From assembly GCF_001182785.1 (NCBI RefSeq), contig NZ_CP012099.1:3408501-3472500 (forward strand): DNA of 64,000 nt, read 5' to 3'. Under the pieces are notes generated by a model that was given only the letters and a program-made list of their open reading frames with translations, was not told where the DNA came from and ran no database searches. Shown one piece after another: positions 33,995 through 42,635 of the stretch. Source of the stretch: Bacillus thuringiensis. GTDB lineage: Bacteria; Bacillota; Bacilli; Bacillales; Bacillaceae_G. A program made the position numbers and the translations under genes. Numbering within the stretch: position 1 is the stretch's first letter; each line of letters starts with the position of its first letter.

Positions 33995-35707
33995 TTATTT
34001 TCCATCTTTTTCAGTCATATATGCCCACTTGAAGCTATACTCTGGGCTAATGTTATGGTGAACGATGCCTTTTGCATTTGGTTTTTGAACATATGCATCA
34101 CCACGTTGGTATAAAGGTACAAGTGCTACATCTTTCTCAAGAAGTAATTTTTCAGCTTTTCCTAGCTCTTCCCAACGTTTCTTCGCGTCACCCATTAATT
34201 CTCCACCAGCTTTTTTAATCATATCATCATACTTAGAATCAGCGAAGCTCATTTGGTTATGAGAATGATTAGACTGGAACATATCTAAGAATGTCATTGG
34301 GTCAGCGTAGTCAGGTCCCCAACCAGCAAATGATAAATCATAATCTTGCTCTGTTTCTAATTTTAGCTTTTGTTTGAATGGCTGAAGTTTAATATTAACT
34401 GTTACACCTTTTAAGTTTTTCTCGATTTGGTCTTTTACATATTCTCCAACTTTTTTCGCATTACCAGTATCATAGTTTAATAGCTCAATTGTAACTTGGT
34501 CTTTTCCAAGTTCTTTTTTCGCTTCATTCCATGCAGCTGCTGCTTTTTTCGCATCTGGCTTAATACCATTTTTAAATGTTTCTTGGAAATCTTTACCGTC
34601 TGGACCACTTGCTAATCCTTTTGGTACTAAGAAGTCCGCAGGTTTAGATCCATCATTTAAAATTACATTTGATAGATTTTTCTTATCGATTGAAAGTGCA
34701 ATTGCTTCACGTAATTTTTGGCTCTTTAGCGGTGTATCTTGTCCGCCACGTTTTTGGTTCAGACGTAAGAAGTATGTGCTTACTTGTGAATATGTGCCAA
34801 ACTCTTCTTTATTATTTCTATACTTATCAACGAATTCACCTGATAGAAGCGCAAAATCAATTGCATTTGTATCATATAAATTTACTCTTGTAGCTACTTC
34901 TTTTACTACACTATAGTTAATTTCATCTAGTTTTACAGTCTTTTTATCCCAATATTGGTCGTTTTTCTTTAATTTCCAACCTTGCTCATGCTTCCAATCA
35001 GTAAGAACGAACGGTCCGTTATATACTGTTGTATCAGACTCTAAACCGTATTTATCTCCTTTTTCCTTCACGAACTTCTCATTTAATGGATAGTACGATG
35101 GGAATGCTACTAAGTTTAAGAAATATGGTACTGCTTGTTCTAACTCAACTTCAAGCGTATAGTCATCTACCGCTTTTACTCCTAGCTCTGCTACAGGTTT
35201 TTCACCTTTATTCACCGCTTCTGCATTTTTAATTGGGAATGCGATAAATGCATACTCAGCAGCTGTTTTTGGATCTAATAGACGTTGCCATGCATATGCG
35301 AAATCTTTCGCTGTTACAGGATCACCATTTGACCATTTTGCATCTTTACGTAGTTTAAATGTATATTTTTTACCATCCTCACTCTTCGTGCTTGATTCTG
35401 CAGCAGCTGGGATTGGTTTGTTATCTTTATCTAATCGATATAAACCTTCCATTGTGTTCCCTAAAATTTGAGAACCTAATGTATCTGTATTTTTAGAAGT
35501 ATCCATTGTTGGAATCTCATTTGTTTCAGTACGATTTAGTACTTGTTTTGCTGCTAATTTCCCTTCTGATTTGCTATCTCCACCAGAGCTAGAATTCGTG
35601 CTTGTCTTCTTATCTCCACCTGATGTAGAACATGCTGTTAATGCCATACTCATTGCTAAAACTGGTACTACAACCGCTGTTAGTTTTTTCATTTTTTTCT
35701 TTTTCAC
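33995..35707 (-). CDS. oppA: OppA-type oligopeptide-binding lipoprotein (copy 3)
   Basis: A 570-residue paralogue with lipobox LTAC, the linker GGDKKTSTNSSSGGDSK, NGDPVTAKDFAYAWQRLL and SPEYSFKWAYMTEKDGK. It is the first of the tandem set in the direction of transcription. The start is GTG 35707 with GGAGGG 8 nt upstream; ATG five codons later is possible. The best CodY-like box of the set lies in its leader. As for the other copies, no transport permease is encoded alongside. Confidence 0.93.
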   Translation of the reverse strand: MKKKKMKKLTAVVVPVLAMSMALTACSTSGGDKKTSTNSSSGGDSKSEGKLAAKQVLNRTETNEIPTMDTSKNTDTLGSQILGNTMEGLYRLDKDNKPIPAAAESSTKSEDGKKYTFKLRKDAKWSNGDPVTAKDFAYAWQRLLDPKTAAEYAFIAFPIKNAEAVNKGEKPVAELGVKAVDDYTLEVELEQAVPYFLNLVAFPSYYPLNEKFVKEKGDKYGLESDTTVYNGPFVLTDWKHEQGWKLKKNDQYWDKKTVKLDEINYSVVKEVATRVNLYDTNAIDFALLSGEFVDKYRNNKEEFGTYSQVSTYFLRLNQKRGGQDTPLKSQKLREAIALSIDKKNLSNVILNDGSKPADFLVPKGLASGPDGKDFQETFKNGIKPDAKKAAAAWNEAKKELGKDQVTIELLNYDTGNAKKVGEYVKDQIEKNLKGVTVNIKLQPFKQKLKLETEQDYDLSFAGWGPDYADPMTFLDMFQSNHSHNQMSFADSKYDDMIKKAGGELMGDAKKRWEELGKAEKLLLEKDVALVPLYQRGDAYVQKPNAKGIVHHNISPEYSFKWAYMTEKDGK

Positions 35708-35746
35708 TTTCTGTACCCTCCCTAATTCTTAACGCTCTCATTTAAG

Positions 35747-35833
35747 AATTTTCTGATAATTCTGTTTTTCTTTATATATTTATCAGAAGATTCTTATTAA
35801 CTATTATTCTACTAATTTTTTGAGTTTTGTAAA
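35747..35833 (-). promoter_or_regulatory. Promoter and CodY-like boxes of OppA copy 3
   Basis: TTTACA (35833-35828), 16 bp, TAGAAT (35811-35806). In the leader AATTTTCTGATAATT (35747-35761, plus strand) matches the CodY consensus at 14 of 15, and a weaker copy (AATCTTCTGATAAAT, minus strand) lies at 35778-35792. The gene-free stretch 35834-36034 upstream shows nothing else. Confidence 0.65.
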
Positions 35834-36034
35834 GTGTTATTATTGAAAATTTTTAAAAAATTATTTTTTTACAGTAATATTCATAAAAATTCCATAATCT
35901 TTCGAAACACTATATCTCATTGAATTCTATGTATTGATTTAATAGTCTTTATATCCCTCCGCTACAAAACACTTGTAAATTATTGTTAATAAATAATGTA
36001 TATCATACCAAACCTCTTTTCTACAAAAATAAAA

Positions 36035-36055
36035 AAGCAGACATTTCGCCTGCTT
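36035..36055 (-). terminator. Terminator of the sigma / anti-sigma / LCP operon
   Basis: GAAGCAG-GCGAAATGT-CTGCTT followed by TTTTATTTTTG on the minus strand, overlapping the stop codon at 36055. Confidence 0.65.
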
Positions 36056-37092
36056 CAATTCTCCTCAATTTGCTTTTCGCTTAATCCTAGATGTGTTCTA
36101 AGAGTATTACTCAAACTCTGTAGATCTTTTTTATTAGGATTATAATAATATACACGTTGTCCGTTTGGGCCATTAGGTAAATATAAATCATCACCAGCTA
36201 ATTGTATTTTTTCAACTGAACCGTTTAAACCGTATTTATAAAAAGATAAAATATCATCCATTACTAAGTTTGTTTTAAAATCGCCGTCAACCGCCTCAAC
36301 CATTTTTTCTAGTTTCGTAATCGAACCTACACTTTTTAATTTACTTAACATCGCTTCGATAACAAGCTGTTGGCGCTGACCTCTCATTGCATCACTATCA
36401 ATATGACGCGTTCTTGCTAGTGCAAGTGCTTCTTCCCCATTTAATTTTTGTAATCCTTTTCTCAAATGGATCGCATCAGGTTCATCTTTACTATTTTGCT
36501 CCGTAAATTCAACTGGGACATCTACCTCAATACCATCTAACCCATCAACAATTTTAGTAAAGGAACCAAAATTAAATTTCACAAAATAATCAACAGGCAC
36601 CTGTAACAATTTTTCTACCGCTTCCACTGAAGCTTGCGGTCCTCCATCTTTACCATTTTGAACGAAACCACTTCCATATGCATGGGTTATTTTATCTTTT
36701 TTCTTTTGAACTGGAACATATGTATATGTATCACGCGGTATGCTCGTTAATTTCACTGTTTTATCATCTTTATTAAAGGTGGCTAACAATAACGCATCTG
36801 TATGAAATGCACCATTATACTCCTTTTGTCGTTCTTGATTTTCATCAATTCCCATAATTAAAAGTGAAACATGATTTGCAATTGGCTTTACAGATTTCTC
36901 ACGTAAATTGGATTTTTCACCTCGTGCTAAATTCAAATTAGATTTTTGTACGAGACTAGAAGTTTTCATATATACATAGGTTCCATAGCCAATTCCACCA
37001 AATAGTAATACCGCTAGTAGTAAACTTATTATCGTTTTCTTTTTATATTTTTGCTTATTTTTCTCTTCTCTTAAAGATGAATGATTCCTCAT
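36055..37092 (-). CDS. LytR-CpsA-Psr (LCP) family wall polymer transferase
   Basis: A 345-residue type II membrane protein: basic N-terminus, one membrane segment (about 20-43), then the LCP domain with LLIMGIDENQ, HTDALLLATFN, LTSIPRDTYTYV, NGEEALALARTRHID and DAMRGQRQQLVIEAML, including the arginines and aspartates that bind polyprenyl pyrophosphate. LCP enzymes attach wall teichoic acid or capsule-type glycopolymers to peptidoglycan. It lies 17 bp after an anti-sigma factor gene, so its expression is probably tied to an ECF sigma factor responding to envelope stress. ATG 37092 has AGGAGGAG upstream. Confidence 0.92.
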   Translation of the reverse strand: MRNHSSLREEKNKQKYKKKTIISLLLAVLLFGGIGYGTYVYMKTSSLVQKSNLNLARGEKSNLREKSVKPIANHVSLLIMGIDENQERQKEYNGAFHTDALLLATFNKDDKTVKLTSIPRDTYTYVPVQKKKDKITHAYGSGFVQNGKDGGPQASVEAVEKLLQVPVDYFVKFNFGSFTKIVDGLDGIEVDVPVEFTEQNSKDEPDAIHLRKGLQKLNGEEALALARTRHIDSDAMRGQRQQLVIEAMLSKLKSVGSITKLEKMVEAVDGDFKTNLVMDDILSFYKYGLNGSVEKIQLAGDDLYLPNGPNGQRVYYYNPNKKDLQSLSNTLRTHLGLSEKQIEEN

Positions 37093-37109
37093 TTACTCTC
37101 CTCCTGTTT

Positions 37110-38108
37110 CTATTCATCCAATATGTTTTTCATTTTTTCATATTTAGCGCTATCCTTTTGAAACACACTTTCTTTCAATCCTTTATCTATTTGTATCCAT
37201 TCAGTCGTAAGTGAATATTGAATCAAGCCTTCTTGAAAACTAAGAAATTTCAATATAATCCCTGTATTTTTCTCCACAACCATTTCGAATTTCCCTCTTA
37301 AATTTTCAGAGGTGCTAACAGGCATCTCTATGTTGATGACTCCTTCAATTTTGTAACAATCTAATCCAAGATATTTCGTTTCTTTATAATTCCAATCTTT
37401 ATATCGAATTAACAAATCTGCGAATTCTGATTGAATACTATACTTAGCTAGTCCTACATATTCATCATCATATCGCCTTTTTTCACCTGATTTTTTCAAT
37501 AACCTTTCCGTAGGATTTAATTTTAATAGTTCATTGTTTCTTTCTTTCGGGTTCCATTTTGTCTCTTTATAGGTATGCTTCTCATCATCAAACTCTTTTT
37601 TCTTGCCCTCGTTATATATAATTGTTCGTTTTTTCGCTAGTTTATCTTCTTTCGAAGAGATACCTCTTTGTTTTTCCGTATCAATCGCATACTTATATGT
37701 TGTAGCAACTCTTGATGAGCTAGAATATTCCTCAAATTGTCCTGAAATATTTTTAAAATAATCAATAGAATCTAGCATCTTTTGATGAATCTTTTCTTTA
37801 TCTGGATAATGTACATTCGATTTTATTTCTTCTTCATTTTCATAATCAGAAAACGCTTTTTTCTTTACATATTCAAATACTCCACCGTTTTGCGCAAAAC
37901 TTTGGATAGAAAACTCAGACATAGATACCACTGAAAGTATACAAACCGCTGCACTAATTATCATCATATGAATTTTGTAACTCTTCTTTTTTACCTGAAG
38001 ATTATGTAGTGTGCCATTAATCTTTTCATTTAACTCTGGAGGTACTATAACATTTTCATCTTTTATTCTCTTTTTTAATTTCTCATCAAATAATTTTTCA
38101 TTATCCAC
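37110..38108 (-). CDS. Putative membrane anti-sigma factor
   Basis: A 332-residue protein with a short cytoplasmic N-terminus (about 1-44), one membrane segment (HMMIISAAVCILSVVSM, about 47-65) and a long extracellular lysine/glutamate-rich domain whose end (KFEMVVEKNTGIILKFLSF) resembles LolA/MucB-like sensor folds. This topology and its place 12 bp after an ECF sigma gene make it the cognate anti-sigma factor; the sequence itself has no clear family signature. The start is GTG 38108 with GGGGTG upstream. Confidence 0.75.
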   Translation of the reverse strand: MDNEKLFDEKLKKRIKDENVIVPPELNEKINGTLHNLQVKKKSYKIHMMIISAAVCILSVVSMSEFSIQSFAQNGGVFEYVKKKAFSDYENEEEIKSNVHYPDKEKIHQKMLDSIDYFKNISGQFEEYSSSSRVATTYKYAIDTEKQRGISSKEDKLAKKRTIIYNEGKKKEFDDEKHTYKETKWNPKERNNELLKLNPTERLLKKSGEKRRYDDEYVGLAKYSIQSEFADLLIRYKDWNYKETKYLGLDCYKIEGVINIEMPVSTSENLRGKFEMVVEKNTGIILKFLSFQEGLIQYSLTTEWIQIDKGLKESVFQKDSAKYEKMKNILDE

Positions 38109-38120
38109 CCTTTACACCCC

Positions 38121-38654
38121 CTATTCCATCTTTAATCGTTTTTGTAGTTGTTCCCTTGCGCGTGACAATCTGGATTTCACTGTTCCTTTTGGTACTTCTA
38201 AAAGCTTTGCTATACTCTCTTGATTCATATCTTCATAATAATAAAGCACCGTAACAGCTCTTAATTCTTCATGTAACGATTGAATCGCATTACACAAATC
38301 TATATCTTCATACTGATCACACGCACTCATATTGTAATCATTCTCTTCTGTCACAATTACATTTTTATACGCTCTAATAATATTGTTACACTCATTTATT
38401 AGTATTCGAATTAACCAAGTTTGAAAAAATTCTTCTTTTTTTAATTTTTTTATATTTTCATAGGCCTTTAAAATTGTTGTCTGTATCGCATCCTCTATAT
38501 TTGTCTCATCACGTAACATCGCCTTTGCTATTCGATACATCTTCACTTTTTCTGTATGTATAAGCGCTATAAAGGCTTCATGATCACCTTTTTTCGCTAA
38601 AGAAACATCGGTTTCTTCTTTTATAATCATTTTATATAAAGGGATTACTTTCAC
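38121..38654 (-). CDS. ECF-type sigma factor
   Basis: A 177-residue sigma-70 family protein with region 2 (MYRIAKAMLRDETNIEDAIQ; TWLIRILINECNN) and region 4 (VTVLYYYEDMNQESIAKLLEVPKGTVKSRLSRARE), and no region 3, as in ECF factors of the SigV/SigM/SigX type. It directs a stress regulon, and at least its own operon. The start is GTG 38654 with AGGAGGAG 6 nt upstream. It is the first gene of the sigma / anti-sigma / LCP operon. Confidence 0.92.
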   Translation of the reverse strand: MKVIPLYKMIIKEETDVSLAKKGDHEAFIALIHTEKVKMYRIAKAMLRDETNIEDAIQTTILKAYENIKKLKKEEFFQTWLIRILINECNNIIRAYKNVIVTEENDYNMSACDQYEDIDLCNAIQSLHEELRAVTVLYYYEDMNQESIAKLLEVPKGTVKSRLSRAREQLQKRLKME

Positions 38655-38711
38655 AATTGCTCCTCCTGTTTCATCCTCACTTCATCACTTCCAATTTAAC
38701 TTTACATGTAT

Positions 38712-38739
38712 TAGACGTATGAACCTAGAAAAAGGTTCA
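38712..38739 (-). promoter_or_regulatory. ECF-type autoregulatory promoter
   Basis: Minus strand TGAACC (38739-38734), exactly 16 bp, CGTCTA (38717-38712). This fits the ECF promoter pattern known for Bacillus sigma-M/V/W/X (TGAAAC-N16-CGTC). It lies about 60 bp upstream of the sigma factor start, so the sigma factor probably transcribes its own operon. Confidence 0.7.
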
Positions 38740-38825
38740 TTTTTTTGAATATTTTTTTAATTTAAAAGATAAATATCCTTTATAAGTGTTATGTGATAAA
38801 CATACTAGTTTAAATTTACAAATAA

Positions 38826-38851
38826 AAAAAGCCCACTTTCTAGTGGACTTT
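38826..38851 (-). terminator. Terminator of the ABC exporter operon
   Basis: AAAGTCCACT-AGAA-AGTGGGCTTT on the minus strand followed by TTTTTATTTG, just after the permease stop. Confidence 0.7.
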
Positions 38852-38856
38852 CTACT

Positions 38857-39663
38857 TTATAACGGTAAATCCCTCTTCCTAAATACTACAATCGCTACTA
38901 AGAAAATACAAAGCGCTCCAGCAGTTAACCCTATACTTACCGGCCATATATTATACGTTCCTTCAGCGATTTCTTTCGGGCGAAACAGCGTGAATAATGA
39001 TAGACTTCTCATCCACTCTAACTTATCACTTAATTTACCTACCATATCCAATACGAAAAATAAGATAGTTAAACTCGCTGAATAACTTAGTGCTTTTCTT
39101 TCGTCATTACATATACAAGAAAAGAAAAATGAATACGCACTAACGACTAAAAATATGAGCCCTCCGACTACATTTATCTTCAAAAATAATTCTTTATTTA
39201 AGTTATTATCTTGTAAAAACCATTCTGCACCTACTAACCCAGCTACATACGTAACAGATACAATAATCAGAAGTCCTAATATGAGAACAGTAGCTTGTGT
39301 AATAGCAATTTGCACTCTAGATACAGGTGTTGCTAGCAAGTATGCCATTGCTCCTTTATCTACATGACGAGCAATTAAATGTGTCGCAACTGTTACGCAA
39401 AAAATTGTTAAAATGATAATAAACAATAGACTATAGTATTCACCAGCTAAAAAATCCATTACGTTTTGAATCGGACTTTCCATACCAACGATTTTTTTCA
39501 CACTATCAGGCATGGCAGCTATTAATTCATTTAGCCCTTTCGCTGATACCATTGACGGGAATATCCAAATTAATAACCACAAATATAAAGCCGCACCAGA
39601 CGCATAACTCAAAATACTTTTTTGTGTTTCTTTCAAACTAGCTAAAAACAATTGCTTATTCAT
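38857..39663 (-). CDS. ABC-2 type transporter permease
   Basis: A 268-residue membrane protein with six hydrophobic segments (about 20-40, 75-100, 110-135, 140-165, 170-195 and 235-260) and the ABC-2 pattern RHVDKGAMAYLLATPVSRVQIA. It pairs with the ATPase encoded just upstream; the ATPase stop and permease start overlap by 8 bp. The substrate is unknown; homologues export antibiotics or lipids. Start ATG 39663. Confidence 0.88.
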   Translation of the reverse strand: MNKQLFLASLKETQKSILSYASGAALYLWLLIWIFPSMVSAKGLNELIAAMPDSVKKIVGMESPIQNVMDFLAGEYYSLLFIIILTIFCVTVATHLIARHVDKGAMAYLLATPVSRVQIAITQATVLILGLLIIVSVTYVAGLVGAEWFLQDNNLNKELFLKINVVGGLIFLVVSAYSFFFSCICNDERKALSYSASLTILFFVLDMVGKLSDKLEWMRSLSLFTLFRPKEIAEGTYNIWPVSIGLTAGALCIFLVAIVVFRKRDLPL

Positions 39664-40549
39664 GCGTTATCCCTTCTTTCTTATCGTAATAATGCATAAA
39701 TAAATGTTCTAAATCCATCGCTCTCGTTTGAAGTGCCGTTACATTATAGTTTGAAAGTGTTTGTAAAACAGTTTGATAGTTTCCTTGTACAATGATAGAT
39801 GCCTCTCTGCCTTTTACCGCTTCAAATTGCAAATTACACTTTGTAAGGGACTCAATCTCTTCTTGTGATGATACTGTTACATCTATCACCTGTCTTCTCA
39901 TACTTTGTAAATCGTGAATATTTTCAACCGTTACGAGTCGACCATCTTTAATAATAGCTACTCTGTCACAAGTTCTCTCAATTTCAGTAAAAATATGTGA
40001 TGACATCAGGATTGTTTTTCCTCTTTGCTTTTCCTCTAATATTAAATCTATAAACACTTGCTGCATAAGTGGATCAAGTCCAGATGTTGGTTCATCTAAA
40101 ATTAACACCTCTGGATCGTGCATAAATGCAGCGACTATCCCTACTTTTTGCTTCATTCCTTTAGACATTTTGCGAATCGGTGTTTTCACATCAAATTGCA
40201 GACGCTCTATCAGTTCATCTCGTCTTTTCGTATCCTTTAATCCACGCATTCCTTGCATTAATTTTAAAAACTCTAATCCGTTCATTCCTTCAATAAAAGA
40301 AATTTCCCCCGGTAAATAACCAACTTCTCTTTGAATTTTCGCTGCTTCATTCCAACAATCTAATCCAAAAATTGTCGCTTTACCAGCTGTCGGTTTTATA
40401 AATCCCATTAAATTACGAATCGTCGTTGATTTCCCGGCACCATTCGGTCCTAAATAACCAAATACTTCTCCCTTTTTTACATCAAATGTAATATGAAACA
40501 AACCTTTTCCATTCGAAAACTGTTTTGTGACATCTTGAACTGAAATCAT
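39656..40549 (-). CDS. ABC transporter ATP-binding protein
   Basis: A 297-residue ATPase with Walker A GPNGAGKSTT, signature KMSKGMKQKV, Walker B LILDEPTSGLD and the H-loop SSHIF. The C-terminal ~75 residues form the extension typical of exporters of the NatA/CcmA/BcrA type. ATG 40549 has GAGGTGG upstream; the frame extends further only through the operator region. It is divergent from a TetR regulator, whose predicted operator overlaps its leader, so the transporter is probably under TetR repression and induced by its substrate. Confidence 0.93.
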   Translation of the reverse strand: MISVQDVTKQFSNGKGLFHITFDVKKGEVFGYLGPNGAGKSTTIRNLMGFIKPTAGKATIFGLDCWNEAAKIQREVGYLPGEISFIEGMNGLEFLKLMQGMRGLKDTKRRDELIERLQFDVKTPIRKMSKGMKQKVGIVAAFMHDPEVLILDEPTSGLDPLMQQVFIDLILEEKQRGKTILMSSHIFTEIERTCDRVAIIKDGRLVTVENIHDLQSMRRQVIDVTVSSQEEIESLTKCNLQFEAVKGREASIIVQGNYQTVLQTLSNYNVTALQTRAMDLEHLFMHYYDKKEGITHE

Positions 40550-40563
40550 AATTCCACCTCGTT

Positions 40564-40663
40564 TTTTGAAATATTTAATATGTGATATTTCAAAATCATT
40601 GTACTCCTCATCTTTCATATTCGCAACAACTTTTTGAAATATTTATTAGTCCATATTTCAAAA
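40564..40663. promoter_or_regulatory. Twin palindromic operators between the ABC exporter and tetR
   Basis: Two copies of the same inverted repeat, TTTTGAAATAT-N10-ATATTTCAAAA, at 40564-40595 and 40632-40663, 68 bp apart. The arms are identical between copies while the N10 spacers differ, which is what a protein-binding site would show. They lie in the intergenic DNA of the divergent pair and are the obvious targets of the adjacent TetR-type protein. Confidence 0.75.
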
Positions 40664-40713
40664 TTATTGTTTTCCATTATTTTTTCTTGTATATTTTAAG
40701 TGAGGTGATTGCA

Positions 40714-41307
40714 TTGAACGGCTTTGAAAGAGTAAAAGAAAAGAAAAAGCGTGCCATTAAAGAAGCAGCATTCGTATTATTTTCAGAACGTGGATTTAAT
40801 GAAGTGAAAATAGAACATATCGCAAAAGAAGCAAACGTTTCTCAAGTTACAATTTATAATCATTTCGGAAGTAAAGATGCTTTATTTAGGGAGCTTATAC
40901 AAGAATTTATCATATCTGAATTTCAATATTATAAAGAGCTTGCAGAAGAAAAATTACCTTTTCATGATATGATGCAAAAAATGATTGTAAGAAAAATGAA
41001 TACTGGCGGGTTATTTCAACCTGATATGTTATTACAAATGATGCAAAGGGACGAAGAACTCCGTAAGTTTATTTATAGTTATCAAAATGAAAAAATCCTG
41101 CCCTGGTATTTAGAAATATTAGAACGAGCTCAGCGCAAAAATGAAATTAATCCACACCTTACTAAAGAAATGATGTTACTTTACATTCAAATGTTTACAA
41201 AATTAGGTGATGAATTTGGAGCACAACTTCTTGAAGGAGATCGTGAAAAACATATACAAGATATCGTTACGATGTTCTTTTATGGTCTTTCTGTTCCACA
41301 AAAATAA
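40714..41307 (+). CDS. TetR/AcrR family transcriptional regulator
   Basis: A 197-residue regulator. The N-terminal helix-turn-helix is clear (RAIKEAAFVLFSERGFNEV, then IAKEANVSQVTIYNHFGSKDALF), followed by a variable ligand-binding domain. The start is TTG 40714 with GAGGTG 6 nt upstream; the longer frame reads back through the operator DNA and is not plausible. It is divergent from an ABC exporter operon, with two palindromic operators between them, suggesting repression of both itself and the exporter. The ligand is unknown. Confidence 0.9.
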   Translation: MNGFERVKEKKKRAIKEAAFVLFSERGFNEVKIEHIAKEANVSQVTIYNHFGSKDALFRELIQEFIISEFQYYKELAEEKLPFHDMMQKMIVRKMNTGGLFQPDMLLQMMQRDEELRKFIYSYQNEKILPWYLEILERAQRKNEINPHLTKEMMLLYIQMFTKLGDEFGAQLLEGDREKHIQDIVTMFFYGLSVPQK

Positions 41308-41334
41308 AAAAGACACGAATTTCGTGTCTTTTTT
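41306..41334. terminator. Bidirectional terminator tetR / oxidoreductase
   Basis: AAAAAAGACACGAA-T-TTCGTGTCTTTTTT, a nearly continuous perfect palindrome between convergent genes. Confidence 0.75.
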
Positions 41335-42364
41335 ATTTTATAGAAATGACTCTACCCTTTTCACTACTTTCAATCGCTAATTGAATCAGTTTAATAACAT
41401 CTAAACCTTCTTGTGCTGTTACAGGCAGTTTCTCACCATTTAATATACTATCTCGTACACCTTTATAATAATTGTCATAACAACCGACTTCTGTTGGAAT
41501 ACGCTCTAAGCTTTCTTCTGTTTCTAAAGTAGCAAAATTCTCTTCATCGTCTACTCCATAACCGTTATCACCTGGCTTCATTCCATTTTTTAATTGCTCT
41601 TCCTGCGAATCCATACCGCACTTCACGATAGAACCTTTCTCTCCATGCACTATAAAATGCGGTCCAGCTTTTTTCACATAACTACTACTACGTAAAATGA
41701 CACGTTTAACTCCGTAATGAAGTACTATGTGGAAATAATCATCCACCTCTGCACCTGGTCGTTGTTTTATTACATCTGCACTTATCGCATCTGGTTTCCC
41801 GAATATTGATAACGCTTGGTCAATTAAATGCGATCCTAAATCGTATAATATACCGGAACCTGGTAGATTTTTTTCTCTCCATCGATCACGCACATGTGGA
41901 CGGAAACGATCAAAATTCGATTCATATGCGTATACATTCCCTACTCTGTTTTCTTCTAACAATTTCTTAATTGTTAAGAAATCATTATCAAAACGACGAT
42001 TATGATATACGCTTAACATTACATTATGCTGCTCTGCTAATGAAATAAGCTCTTCTCCTTCTTCAATTGAAACAACAAATGGTTTTTCTACAACAACATG
42101 CTTACCGTTTAAAATTGCTTCTTTTACATATGGAAAATGAGTTGTATTAGGTGATGTAATAACAACTAAGTCAACATCAGCTCGCTTCACCAATTCATCA
42201 ATTGTACTCACAACATTAGCGTTTGGTAATGTTTCTTTTACTACCTCTTCTTTTGAGGATAATACAGCACGAATATCATATTCTTCTATCGTTTGTAATA
42301 GTGGGATATGAAATGTCGTACTAGAAAAACCAAATCCTACAATCCCTACACCTATTTTTTTCAT
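41333..42364 (-). CDS. Gfo/Idh/MocA family oxidoreductase
   Basis: A 343-residue NAD(P)-dependent oxidoreductase: N-terminal Rossmann fold with GIVGFGFSSTTFHIPLL, the VVEKPF motif (catalytic lysine region) near residue 95, and the C-terminal alpha/beta substrate domain with GSGILYDLGSHLIDQAL. Family members act on sugars, inositols or related polyols; this branch (YhhX/YdgJ-like) has no firmly assigned substrate. ATG 42364 has GGAGGG upstream. It is monocistronic, and a dispersed repeat lies immediately upstream. Confidence 0.9.
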   Translation of the reverse strand: MKKIGVGIVGFGFSSTTFHIPLLQTIEEYDIRAVLSSKEEVVKETLPNANVVSTIDELVKRADVDLVVITSPNTTHFPYVKEAILNGKHVVVEKPFVVSIEEGEELISLAEQHNVMLSVYHNRRFDNDFLTIKKLLEENRVGNVYAYESNFDRFRPHVRDRWREKNLPGSGILYDLGSHLIDQALSIFGKPDAISADVIKQRPGAEVDDYFHIVLHYGVKRVILRSSSYVKKAGPHFIVHGEKGSIVKCGMDSQEEQLKNGMKPGDNGYGVDDEENFATLETEESLERIPTEVGCYDNYYKGVRDSILNGEKLPVTAQEGLDVIKLIQLAIESSEKGRVISIK

Positions 42365-42376
42365 GTTGTCCCTCCA

Positions 42377-42532
42377 TTTGTCCCGCTTTAACGGGCAGTA
42401 AAATTCCTAACTCAAAATTCAGCGAAAGCTAAGAAATTAGGTGAGGAATCAACTGCTTGTTAAAGCCCGATTGGTTCAACTAATAATCAATGTGGATAAA
42501 GAAACTCCCCATTGATTAAAGTTCCACTTTAT
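42377..42532. repeat. bcr1-type dispersed repeat of the B. cereus group
   Basis: About 156 bp with the features I recall for B. cereus-group bcr1 elements: CCCGCTTTAACGGGC near one end, the central TCAGCGAAAGCTAAG hairpin, TTAAAGCCCGATTGGTTC, AACTAATAATCA and a terminal CCACTTTAT. It is bounded by TTTGT on the left and TTTAT on the right, near the TTTAT target duplication reported for these elements. It can fold extensively as RNA. Only one copy is seen in the window. Confidence 0.65.
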
Positions 42533-42594
42533 GAGAACGATTTCATTCAGTTATTATAACAAGATTATTATCATTTACATAATAAATTGCCTAG

Positions 42595-42635
42595 AAAAAA
42601 GCACCTTGCTACTATTCATAGCAAGATGCTTTTTT
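42595..42635 (-). terminator. Terminator of parEC
   Basis: AAAAAAGCACCTTGCTA / TAGCAAGATGCTTTTTT with one mismatch and a 7-nt loop, overlapping the parC stop; T-run on the minus strand. Confidence 0.75.

Noticed and set aside
29939..35707. Assembly duplication as the cause of the three OppA copies
   Set aside because: The copies differ throughout at synonymous and non-synonymous sites and have different intergenic DNA.
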